64,000 bases of DNA from an uncultured bacterium (GTDB lineage Bacteria > Muiribacteriota > Ozemobacteria > Ozemobacterales > Ozemobacteraceae), in the NCBI GenBank assembly GCA_937949615.1, contig CALEDQ010000031.1:186001-250000 (forward strand), given 5' to 3'. The position numbers and the translations under genes were made by a program. Below are positions 1-7,360 of the stretch, one piece after another. The notes below the pieces were generated by a model. It did no database searches. It worked only from the letters and a program-made list of their open reading frames with translations, and was not told the DNA's origin. Position 1 is the first letter of the stretch; the number at the start of each line of letters is the position of its first letter.

Positions 1-524
1 TCGAGTTCTTTTAGTCTGTTGAAGTGCTTTTTGGCCAGGGCAAAATTGCCCTCGTCACGATAAATGACCCCAAGATTCTGATGCGTCTGAATGTGATTCG
101 GGTCGATTTCGAGCACCTTTTTATAGAATGGCACGGATTGTTTGGTTTTGCCAAGATGGGCGAGGGCTACGGCAATGTTGAAAATGGCGTCGACGTCACG
201 TGGTTTGGCTCTGATGACGGCTTCCCATTCCTGGATTGCCTGCAGGGCCTTGTTCTGCTTCATATAGATGAGCCCGAGATTGTAATGTGAAAAAGAATGA
301 TCGGGTGCCACCCGCAACGCTGCCTGATAGGCTTCGATAGCGTGAATCATATTGTTCATGCGATGCAGGAAAATGCCCTTGGTGGCGTAAAGATCTGGGT
401 TGCCCGGAGACTGTTGAATGGCTTTTTCAATCTGCTGCATGGCTTTATCGTATTGCCCCTGGTCAAAAAAATCGAGGGCCGATTCATAATGCCGCTGTGC
501 GTAGGTGTTTTTAAGATTGGCCAT
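1..524 (-). CDS. TPR repeat protein (3' end cut off by window edge)
   Basis: Reading the minus strand from the ATG at 524-522 gives an open frame to the window edge, starting MANLKNTYAQRHYESALDFF and running for at least 174 codons. It consists of about five 34-residue tetratricopeptide repeats: repeated W/L-G-Y/A-F-A-P spacing, for example SHYNLGLIYMKQNKALQAI and THQNLGVIYRDEGNFALAK. TPR arrays are protein-interaction scaffolds. There is no signal peptide, so it is probably cytoplasmic. The Shine-Dalgarno is weak (AGGCAGA about 6 bases upstream). A near-consensus promoter lies at 554-582. The C-terminus and partner are not visible, so no specific role can be given. Confidence 0.85.
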   Translation of the reverse strand, partial: MANLKNTYAQRHYESALDFFDQGQYDKAMQQIEKAIQQSPGNPDLYATKGIFLHRMNNMIHAIEAYQAALRVAPDHSFSHYNLGLIYMKQNKALQAIQEWEAVIRAKPRDVDAIFNIAVALAHLGKTKQSVPFYKKVLEIDPNHIQTHQNLGVIYRDEGNFALAKKHFNRLKEL

Positions 525-553
525 GCATTCTGCCTGTAATTTTGGTTTTTCGC

Positions 554-582
554 ATTATAGCGCAATCATGACCACATTTCAA
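554..582 (-). promoter_or_regulatory. Promoter for the TPR gene
   Basis: On the minus strand, -35 TTGAAA (582-577), a 17 bp spacer and -10 TATAAT (559-554). It drives the TPR gene starting at 524. It is a mirror image of the divergent promoter at 603-631. Confidence 0.75.
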
Positions 583-602
583 ACAGCGGTTATACTTTGC
601 TG

Positions 603-631
603 TTGAAATGACTGCCATGATGCGCTACAAT
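603..631 (+). promoter_or_regulatory. Promoter for the small membrane protein gene
   Basis: -35 TTGAAA (603-608), 17 bp spacer, -10 TACAAT (626-631). The predicted transcription start is near 638, only about two bases before the ATG at 640, so the mRNA would be leaderless. Confidence 0.7.
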
Positions 632-639
632 CAGGCATC

Positions 640-984
640 ATGAATGAAGTTGAAATGAATGGCAAAAACTCTGCAGGTTCTGTAACTGTGTCTCGCGAAA
701 AGGGCTATGGCCCACGCTGGCTGACCGGCTGGCTGGTCATGCTCTGCGATGTTGTGCTGTTTTCATCAGCCCTGAACTGCCTTTTCAAATGGCTGTCTTA
801 TGGCAACGCCTTTGACCTGGCAGCACTGATTTTGAGTTTAATTCTGGCTCTGGTTGTTTATTTTACCGCCATGAATTCTCAAAAAATTGCCAGTCTGAGC
901 AACCGGGCCTTGATTGCGATTGGTGCTGTCGTCGCCTGGGCGGTATTAATGCCCGTGGTAATGCGCCTGACCGGCTTCAACTGA
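640..984 (+). CDS. Small membrane protein of unknown function
   Basis: A 114-residue protein that I do not recognise. A polar N-terminus of about 25 residues is followed by three hydrophobic segments, near residues 29-49 (LTGWLVMLCDVVLFSSALNC), 60-78 and 90-109, so it is probably an inner-membrane protein with three helices. No ribosome binding site is evident, but a good promoter ends nine bases upstream, which would give a leaderless message. It is transcribed divergently from the TPR gene and converges on the chemoreceptor gene 13 bases downstream. No function is inferred. Confidence 0.65.
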   Translation: MNEVEMNGKNSAGSVTVSREKGYGPRWLTGWLVMLCDVVLFSSALNCLFKWLSYGNAFDLAALILSLILALVVYFTAMNSQKIASLSNRALIAIGAVVAWAVLMPVVMRLTGFN

Positions 985-997
985 CCGGGCCGCGGTT

Positions 998-2719
998 CTA
1001 TTTTTTGATTGTGAACCGCGATACCAGCAGGTGCAGCTCATCGGCCAGAGTTGCAAGATCTTCAGTCGAACTTGATACCTGAGAAACCGTGGTCGTCTGC
1101 TGTTCAACTGAAGTCGCAACGATCCCGAGCCTTTCTGACGTAATCTTGGTCAGGCTGGTGATGTCTTCGATCGTTCTGGTCATAGCCAGCGAGTTTGCCG
1201 ACTGTTCGCTCGAAATGGCGCTGATTTCGGTGATCTTCTTGTTGACGTCGTTAACATTGTCGATGATGTTGTCGAGACTCGTCGAAACTTCTCTGATGAT
1301 GCGAATTCCGTCGTCAACGCGGCCGCGCCCGAGGGTCATCGAATCGACCGCATTCTGGGTTTTGGTGAGAATATTCTCGATGCGGGTTCCGATAGCTTCT
1401 GCGGCTTCGGCCGACTCTTCAGCGAGTTTTCTTACTTCACCGGCTACAACCGTAAAGCCTTTGCCCTGTTCCCCGGCTCTCGCCGCTTCGATTGCGGCAT
1501 TCAGGGCCAGCAGGTTCGTCTGACTGGCAATGGCGGTGATGGTGTTGACGATTTCGCTGATCTGCAGTGAGGCCGAGTTCAGATCGAGAATAACCTGAGT
1601 GGCGATATCGACCGATTCTTTAATCTTGCCGACCATTTCGACCGACTTTTTAACGGTCTTGCCGCCCTTGTCGGCTGCCTGAGTCGTGATGCTCACGGCC
1701 TGAACGGCAGTTGCTGCGAGAGTGGCCACTTTCTGAGCTGATTCTGAAAAACTTTCAACCGAAGCGGTTGTTTTTTCAAGGTTATTCGAAATTTCGAGCG
1801 AAGAGTGATTGATGCCGTTAACATTCTTGGAAATATCGAGAAGCGTCGCGGCAGATTCGACAGAGGCCGAACTGAGCTGCTGCGAGCTGGTTGCAAGATC
1901 ATCGCTGGTTTCGAGAACTTTCGAAATCATCTGGCAGATACCTTCGAGCATGCGGTTGAAGCTTTCAGCAACTCTCTGAAACTCGTCGTGCGAGTCAAAA
2001 CTCAGACGGGTGTTGAGATGACCTTTTTCGGCTTCTGACATCGAACTGACGATTTTTTCGAGCGGGCGTGAGATGCCGTTTGAAATAAACATGGTGAAAC
2101 CGAAGCCGAAAACCAGCATTACCACTGGCAGCAGTTTAACCACATAACCCATGATGTCGAACATTGAATTGACGTTCTTCTGGGTCATCTGTCGTGAATA
2201 GTTCGAAAGGGTTTCACAAAGTCCGCGGCATTTCGAGGTCAGTTCTATTTCTTTGTCGCGGATTGCAGTTAAAAGCTCGGTAACGCTTGCCGGGCTTATT
2301 TCCTGACCGGCCGGCAGCGCCAGATAATTGTCGCACAGGTCGAACAGCTCAAAAAGGTTTGATTCGGTCGTCTGCTTGAAGGCAATGACGTTGGGGGCAT
2401 CTTTGAGGAATGGGTCTTTGAGATTGGCGTCGATGTTTTCCAGTCGCGAAAAGGCGCTTTCCTTGGCTGAATTGTAGAAAGAAATCGACTCGTCACGATT
2501 GCGCAGCGATCTGATCAGCTCAGTGATTGAAGTGGCGCTGAGATGAACGTTGGCCATGAGTTCCTGCGAATTCAGCATGGCGGTCGTGTAATTGCCCTTG
2601 AGGTAATCGATCATGTCGCGCAGCTTCAGCATGTTGTAGCCGGCGAGACCAGAAACGCCAATACAGATCAATAACACGAAACCAAAGCCGGAAAAAATCT
2701 TTTTGCTGATTGAGAGCAT
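998..2719 (-). CDS. Methyl-accepting chemotaxis protein
   Basis: A 573-residue transmembrane chemoreceptor. TM1 is at about 8-28, followed by a helical four-helix-bundle-like periplasmic sensor domain (30-190), TM2 at 192-213, a HAMP domain at 214-266 and a long cytoplasmic coiled coil. The signalling hairpin tip is near 395-435 with the near-invariant NLLALNAAIEAARAGEQGKG and VAGEVRKLAEES. Receptors of this family bind CheW/CheA at the tip and control swimming or pilus-based motility. The tail ends VSRFTIKK without a CheR-docking pentapeptide. No che genes lie nearby. The gene starts two bases after the stop of the dNTPase gene, so it is probably the last gene of that minus-strand unit. The ligand is unknown. 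Confidence 0.95.
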   Translation of the reverse strand: MLSISKKIFSGFGFVLLICIGVSGLAGYNMLKLRDMIDYLKGNYTTAMLNSQELMANVHLSATSITELIRSLRNRDESISFYNSAKESAFSRLENIDANLKDPFLKDAPNVIAFKQTTESNLFELFDLCDNYLALPAGQEISPASVTELLTAIRDKEIELTSKCRGLCETLSNYSRQMTQKNVNSMFDIMGYVVKLLPVVMLVFGFGFTMFISNGISRPLEKIVSSMSEAEKGHLNTRLSFDSHDEFQRVAESFNRMLEGICQMISKVLETSDDLATSSQQLSSASVESAATLLDISKNVNGINHSSLEISNNLEKTTASVESFSESAQKVATLAATAVQAVSITTQAADKGGKTVKKSVEMVGKIKESVDIATQVILDLNSASLQISEIVNTITAIASQTNLLALNAAIEAARAGEQGKGFTVVAGEVRKLAEESAEAAEAIGTRIENILTKTQNAVDSMTLGRGRVDDGIRIIREVSTSLDNIIDNVNDVNKKITEISAISSEQSANSLAMTRTIEDITSLTKITSERLGIVATSVEQQTTTVSQVSSSTEDLATLADELHLLVSRFTIKK

Positions 2720-2721
2720 GG

Positions 2722-3816
2722 CTAGCTTATATTCTCCGCTTTTCGAGGTTTGCTGTCAGGAAAACTGTAATAATGCGGAACAAAGATTTCCTGAAACCGG
2801 CGCAGCGCAAAGTCATCGGTCATACTCGCCAGATAATCGACAAGCGTACGGTTGAGGCTCTGTCCTTCTGGAACAGGATGCTTGATGTGCTTCAGCAGAT
2901 CGTCAGGGTGCCGGGTATACCAGTCGGCAACCTGTCTGAGAAGGTTTTTAGACCTCTGAACCGCCACGTCGATTTCGGGGCGCGTGTAGACGTCGTTATA
3001 TAAAAACTTTTTCATGGCCGCGGTTGCCTGTTCGACTTCCGGGCTCATTTTTATGACATTGCTGTCGACACTGTTGTCGACAATGTTGCGAACCATCGTA
3101 TGAATACGCACCGAATGTCTTTCACCAAGAAGCTTGTGGGCTTCCTGCGGCAGGTCGGCGGTGGTTATGATTCCGGCTCTGATTGCGTCGTCGATGTCGT
3201 GGTTGATGTAGGCTACCAGATCGGCTATACGAACTACCTGAGCTTCGACTGTCAGCGGCAGATTGGCCTGTTCGGAAATGGTGGCCGAGCCATGTTTGCC
3301 CTTACTGTGTTTGAGAATACCGTCAACGACTTCTCTGGTCAGATTGAGCCCTTCGCCGTTCTTTTCGAGACGGGTTACCACTCTGACGCTGTGAGAGGCA
3401 TGATGAAATCCAGTTTCGCTGATCTCGTTTAATACCTCTTCGCCACTGTGCCCGAACGGAGTATGCCCGAGGTCGTGCCCGAGGGCGATAGCTTCAGTCA
3501 GATCTTCGTTCAGACCGAGGCAGCGTGAAATACATCTGGCAGTGCAGACCACCTCAAGGGTGTGGGTGAGTCTGGTTCTGAAATGATCGTTGGTGGGTGA
3601 CAAAAAAACCTGAGTCTTGTGTTTCAGGCGGCGAAAGGATTCACTGTGAATAATGCGGTCGATATCACGCTGAAAGCAGGTGCGAATAAAGCAGTCTTTT
3701 TCAGGAAACTCACGGCCGCGCGAGTTTCTGGCCAGACAGGCGTGTTTCGAGAGCGTTGCGGCTTCGCTTTCTTCAAAAGCCAGCCGCAACGCGGCATTAC
3801 TGGTGCAACCTGACAT
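2722..3816 (-). CDS. dgt: dGTPase-like HD-domain deoxynucleotide triphosphohydrolase
   Basis: A 364-residue HD-superfamily protein like the deoxyguanosinetriphosphate triphosphohydrolase-like family, which hydrolyses dNTPs to deoxynucleosides and triphosphate. Metal-binding residues are visible as H85 (RTRLTHTLEV), the HD pair H114-D115 in GHDLGHTPFGH and a later Asp in VRIADLVAYINHDIDDA. The N-terminal RDIDRIIHSESFRRLKHKTQVF motif region is also typical. Length fits the short bacterial dGTPase-like branch rather than the 500-residue E. coli Dgt. The upstream pyrimidine-nucleoside phosphorylase gene ends nine bases away, so the two probably act together in deoxynucleotide turnover. Substrate preference cannot be read from sequence. 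Confidence 0.9.
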   Translation of the reverse strand: MSGCTSNAALRLAFEESEAATLSKHACLARNSRGREFPEKDCFIRTCFQRDIDRIIHSESFRRLKHKTQVFLSPTNDHFRTRLTHTLEVVCTARCISRCLGLNEDLTEAIALGHDLGHTPFGHSGEEVLNEISETGFHHASHSVRVVTRLEKNGEGLNLTREVVDGILKHSKGKHGSATISEQANLPLTVEAQVVRIADLVAYINHDIDDAIRAGIITTADLPQEAHKLLGERHSVRIHTMVRNIVDNSVDSNVIKMSPEVEQATAAMKKFLYNDVYTRPEIDVAVQRSKNLLRQVADWYTRHPDDLLKHIKHPVPEGQSLNRTLVDYLASMTDDFALRRFQEIFVPHYYSFPDSKPRKAENIS

Positions 3817-3825
3817 AGTTTCTGC

Positions 3826-5127
3826 TCACGAAATGATGTCGAGAATGAGTTTCTGTGGAGTTACATGCTGTGGGCTGATAGTGATTGCCGCCCGCAGACG
3901 GTCAACGGCTTTGTCATTGTCTTTCTTCGGGTTGACATAAAGCTCGGCAATTACATCGCCAGCCTTGACCTGGTCACCGACATGCTTGATCAGCTTGAGC
4001 CCGACACCCATATCGATCTTCGATTCTTTGGTTTCGCGGCCGGCGCCGAGCATCATGGCGGCAAGGCCGATTTCTTCGCAATGAATCTGGCTAATGTAGC
4101 CGGCTTTGTCGGCTTTCAGCTCGACGGTTTTTTCGGCTGCCGGCAGTTTGCGGTAATCTTCGATCATCGATACATCACCGCCCTGAATTTTAACCATTTC
4201 GAGCAGCTTTTTGTAAGCCTGGCCATTTTCGAGAACTTCGGTTACCTTCGCTTCAGCGGCTTCGTGGCTGAGGTCAGATGCCAGGGCAAGAGCCTGGGCG
4301 GCCAGAGCTTTAATCAGGGTGGTGAAACTTTCTGGCCCTTTATTGCGAAGGGTTTCAATGGCTTCGATCACTTCGACTGAATTGCCGATCATTTCGCCGA
4401 GCGGTTCATCCATGTTCGAGATTACGGCGGTGACCTTGCGGCCAGCCTGCTTGCCGATCTTGACCATCAGTCTGGCGAGTTCGCGGGCGTCGTCGAGGCT
4501 CTTCATAAAAGCACCGCTGCCGACCTTGACGTCGAGCACGAGGCCTTTGTTGGCTACTGCCAGTTTCTTTGACATGATCGAGGCTGCGATAAGAGGAATC
4601 GAGTCGACCGTAGCAGTTACATCACGCAGAGCGTAGATTTTTTTGTCGGCTGGCACGAGATTGCCGGTCTGACCGACGATGACAACGCCGGTGGTGTTGA
4701 CGGCCTTTATGAATTCAGGGGTTGAAAGCTCACACGAAAAGCCCTTGATTGCTTCGAGCTTGTCGATGGTGCCGCCGGTATGCCCAAGACCACGACCCGA
4801 CATTTTGGCAACCTTGAGACCGAGAGCGGCAAGAACCGGGCCGAGAACGAGGCTCGTCTTGTCACCAACGCCACCGGTAGAATGTTTGTCGACGGTGAAA
4901 CCTTCGATACCCTTGAGATCGATTACATCGCCGCTGGTGCGCATGCACTCGGTCAGCCAGTAGGTTTCTTCTTCATCCATGCCGCGGAAATATACGGCCA
5001 TCAGAAAAGCGGCCATCTGATAATCGGGCACGGTGTTGTCGACAAAACCTTTTATTATTGCAGCAATTTCAGCCTGATTAAGCTTCAGGCCGTCACGTTT
5101 TTTCTTGATGATATCGTAAGCTCGCAT
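3826..5127 (-). CDS. pdp: Pyrimidine-nucleoside phosphorylase
   Basis: A 433-residue member of the thymidine/pyrimidine-nucleoside phosphorylase family (NP-II), which splits uridine or thymidine with phosphate to give the base and (deoxy)ribose 1-phosphate. It opens MRAYDIIKKKRDG, and the family signature and phosphate-binding loop appear as K81-HSTGGVGDKTS (82-92), followed by MSGRGLGHTGGTIDKLEAI. Length is typical (430-440). It sits upstream of the dGTPase-like gene on the same strand, nine bases apart, which supports a pyrimidine/deoxynucleoside salvage role. The related anthranilate phosphoribosyltransferase family lacks the C-terminal domain seen here. Distinguishing deoA (thymidine) from pdp is not certain. 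Confidence 0.95.
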   Translation of the reverse strand: MRAYDIIKKKRDGLKLNQAEIAAIIKGFVDNTVPDYQMAAFLMAVYFRGMDEEETYWLTECMRTSGDVIDLKGIEGFTVDKHSTGGVGDKTSLVLGPVLAALGLKVAKMSGRGLGHTGGTIDKLEAIKGFSCELSTPEFIKAVNTTGVVIVGQTGNLVPADKKIYALRDVTATVDSIPLIAASIMSKKLAVANKGLVLDVKVGSGAFMKSLDDARELARLMVKIGKQAGRKVTAVISNMDEPLGEMIGNSVEVIEAIETLRNKGPESFTTLIKALAAQALALASDLSHEAAEAKVTEVLENGQAYKKLLEMVKIQGGDVSMIEDYRKLPAAEKTVELKADKAGYISQIHCEEIGLAAMMLGAGRETKESKIDMGVGLKLIKHVGDQVKAGDVIAELYVNPKKDNDKAVDRLRAAITISPQHVTPQKLILDIIS

Positions 5128-5156
5128 GGGCGATTCCTTCCTTGTCTGTCAGTTTT

Positions 5157-5420
5157 TTATTTCTTGATGCGCAGCAGTCTGATGTGGTTGACCATATAGC
5201 AGCGTTCGAAAAGGGGGCAGTTGGAGCATTTCTGCTGATAGTCAGGGTGGTCGACTTTCATCGATTCAAAAGTCATGCCCTGGGTGTTCCATTTGCCAAA
5301 ATAGTCGGTTCCGAAGCACTTGGGCGGAGTGATTTCCTGACGGCCCATCCCGGGGTTCTGCGGAACTGCAGGCTTGCTGCCCAGTGGATTTAGGCCTGGA
5401 TTTGGTGGAATCATGTTCAT
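5157..5420 (-). CDS. Small four-cysteine protein of unknown function
   Basis: An 87-residue protein. The N-terminal 30 residues are Pro/Asn/Gly-rich (MNMIPPNPGLNPLG). The remainder has four cysteines, C35, C65, C68 and C74, in the pattern C-x29-CSNCPLFERC. This pattern could bind a metal ion or iron-sulfur cluster. The C-terminus is basic (RLLRIKK). It lies just upstream of pdp on the same strand with 29 bases between. The frame ends before the divergent kinase gene if that gene starts at the TTG at 5540. I do not recognise the family and infer no function beyond possible metal binding. Confidence 0.7.
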   Translation of the reverse strand: MNMIPPNPGLNPLGSKPAVPQNPGMGRQEITPPKCFGTDYFGKWNTQGMTFESMKVDHPDYQQKCSNCPLFERCYMVNHIRLLRIKK

Positions 5421-5539
5421 GTTCAGGTTCTCCGTTCAAGAAATTATGTGGTTGGCTGAAAAATTTCTGTTATGATATCACAACCCCCGTCCGTGGTATA
5501 GTATTCTGGAAACTTAAAGAGAGCCCTTCGGAGGAAGCT

Positions 5540-7360
5540 TTGCTGTTTATTTTTTCAGCCCTGGACTTTGAGATGCAATATGCCGACAAAGAGGCGATTG
5601 CACATTTCAGGCTCGGCGAAGGGGCTTCATTCAAGCTGTTTGACATTCATCCAGACCTGCAGATTCAGGGCTTTGTCAATGAAATCTCAGAACTAAGTCG
5701 TGGTCGGTTCGATCGTATCGAAAGAATTTTGAATTTTGACGCACACGACCATCAGTTGCTTTCCGGCAGATTTATTTTCTCTCTGGTCAAACTTGGCGGG
5801 CACGACTTTATCGAAGTGGTCTGTGAATGTTCGAAGGCAAAAAACCGCGAAAGCGAAGTCGAGGTCACCGATATGCTGGTCGCAGCCCAGAAAAACCTGC
5901 TGATCAGCGAGCGAACGATGGCCACGATTGTCGACCTGGCGGTCGACGGCGTTGTGATTATCGATGATCAGGGCGTTATTCAGGCTTTTAACCGTGCTGC
6001 TGAAAAAATGTTCGGCTACCGCTGCAGCGAAGTGCTCGGGCGCAACGTATCGATGCTTGCGCCAGAGCCGCACAGATCAAAACATGACAGTTATCTGAAG
6101 CGGTTCCTTACCACGAGAATTCCTCATATAATCGGTATTGGCCGCGAAGTCGATGCGCAGAAAAAGGATGGCGACCTTTTTCCAATCGATCTGGCAGTTG
6201 GCGAAGTCAGGCTTGAGAAGGGCAGCCTGTTTACCGGCTTCATTCGAGACCTTTCCGAGAGCCGAAAACTGATCAGCGAGCGCAACAGCTTTTTCCAGAT
6301 GTCGCTCGACCTTTTCTGCATTCTTGGGTTTGACGGTCTTTTTCGGCGCGTCAACCCCCAGTGGCATGATGTGATGGGCTATGCTCCCGAAGAATTACAG
6401 GGGCAGCCTCTCTGCGACCTGATTCACCCCGATGACATCGGGCCAGGCCAGCAGATTTTGCAGGAAATTCTCGGTGAACGCAATGTTTTTGGCCGGGTGA
6501 TGCGGCTGCGTCAGAAAAATGGCGAATGGCGCTGGATGCTGTGGAACAGTTCGGTCGATCGCGCCAATCGGGCTATATATGGCGTCAGTCGCGATATTAC
6601 CGAGCAGAAGCGGATGCTCGAAGAACTGCAACAGGCAAAGAACGAAGCCGAAAAATCGAGCATGGCCAAAGGAATTTTTATTGCCAAAATGAGCCATGAA
6701 TTCAGAACGCCGCTGAATTCTATAATCGGCTTTTCACGCCATCTGCAGAAAAATACTGATAACAGGTTTTCTGAACGCGACATGCTCTATCTTGACCGCA
6801 TTCTTCGCAATGGCGAGACCCTTCTGAAGCTTATTGTAAGTATTCTAGATTTTTCACGCAGCGAAAGCCACCAGCTCGATATTGAAACCCGCGAGGTTAA
6901 TCTCAGAGAACTGCTCGACGAGATTATTGATCTGATGCAGGTGCTGATCGAAGAAAAACACGTTGATATCCTGCTGTCGGTACCTGATAACTGTCGCATC
7001 ATCTTAACTGACGCAGTCAAGCTGCGCCAGATTCTGCAGAACCTGATCGACAACGCCATAAAGTTCTCAGCCGACAAACCGGTAAAGATTGAGGTTCAGG
7101 TCGATACCCAAAATCGGCCGGTGCAGATCGATGTTGTTGATACCGGCCCTGGCATCGAAGCTGATAAGATCGATCTGATCTTCGAGGCTTTTCAGCAGGC
7201 AGATAATCGTATTGCCCGGAAATATGGCGGTGCCGGTCTTGGCCTTGCCATTGCCAGATCATTCGCTGAACTTCTTGGTATGAAAATCATTGTAAAAAGC
7301 GAGCCTGGGCATGGGTCATGCTTCAGTGTAATTCTGCCGGAAAGCGGAGAAAAGCCATGA
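5540..7360 (+). CDS. PAS-domain sensor histidine kinase
   Basis: A hybrid-free, soluble sensor kinase of about 606 residues. The TTG at 5540 is chosen because a strong Shine-Dalgarno, GGAGGA at 5530-5535, precedes it and because the longer frame to 5384 would overlap the divergent small gene. Domains: an unrecognised N-terminal region (1-125), PAS1 at about 127-245 (DGVVIIDDQGVIQAFNRAAE), PAS2 at 250-365, HisKA with the phosphoacceptor His near 385 (KMSHEFRTPLNSIIGF) and HATPase near 490-606 with N box DNAIKFSADKP, G1 DTGPGI and G2 YGGAGLGL. No membrane segment is present, so the signal is intracellular. The stop overlaps the next gene's start by four bases (ATGA), so the receiver-phosphatase is the obvious partner. 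Confidence 0.92.
   Translation: MLFIFSALDFEMQYADKEAIAHFRLGEGASFKLFDIHPDLQIQGFVNEISELSRGRFDRIERILNFDAHDHQLLSGRFIFSLVKLGGHDFIEVVCECSKAKNRESEVEVTDMLVAAQKNLLISERTMATIVDLAVDGVVIIDDQGVIQAFNRAAEKMFGYRCSEVLGRNVSMLAPEPHRSKHDSYLKRFLTTRIPHIIGIGREVDAQKKDGDLFPIDLAVGEVRLEKGSLFTGFIRDLSESRKLISERNSFFQMSLDLFCILGFDGLFRRVNPQWHDVMGYAPEELQGQPLCDLIHPDDIGPGQQILQEILGERNVFGRVMRLRQKNGEWRWMLWNSSVDRANRAIYGVSRDITEQKRMLEELQQAKNEAEKSSMAKGIFIAKMSHEFRTPLNSIIGFSRHLQKNTDNRFSERDMLYLDRILRNGETLLKLIVSILDFSRSESHQLDIETREVNLRELLDEIIDLMQVLIEEKHVDILLSVPDNCRIILTDAVKLRQILQNLIDNAIKFSADKPVKIEVQVDTQNRPVQIDVVDTGPGIEADKIDLIFEAFQQADNRIARKYGGAGLGLAIARSFAELLGMKIIVKSEPGHGSCFSVILPESGEKP

Noticed and set aside
24..290. Plus-strand open frames between 24 and 539
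   Set aside because: They are shadows of the minus-strand TPR gene, whose translation has clear TPR periodicity and a consensus promoter.
5384..5540. ATG start of the PAS kinase at 5384
   Set aside because: No ribosome binding site, and it would overlap the divergent small Cys gene; the TTG at 5540 has GGAGGA upstream.
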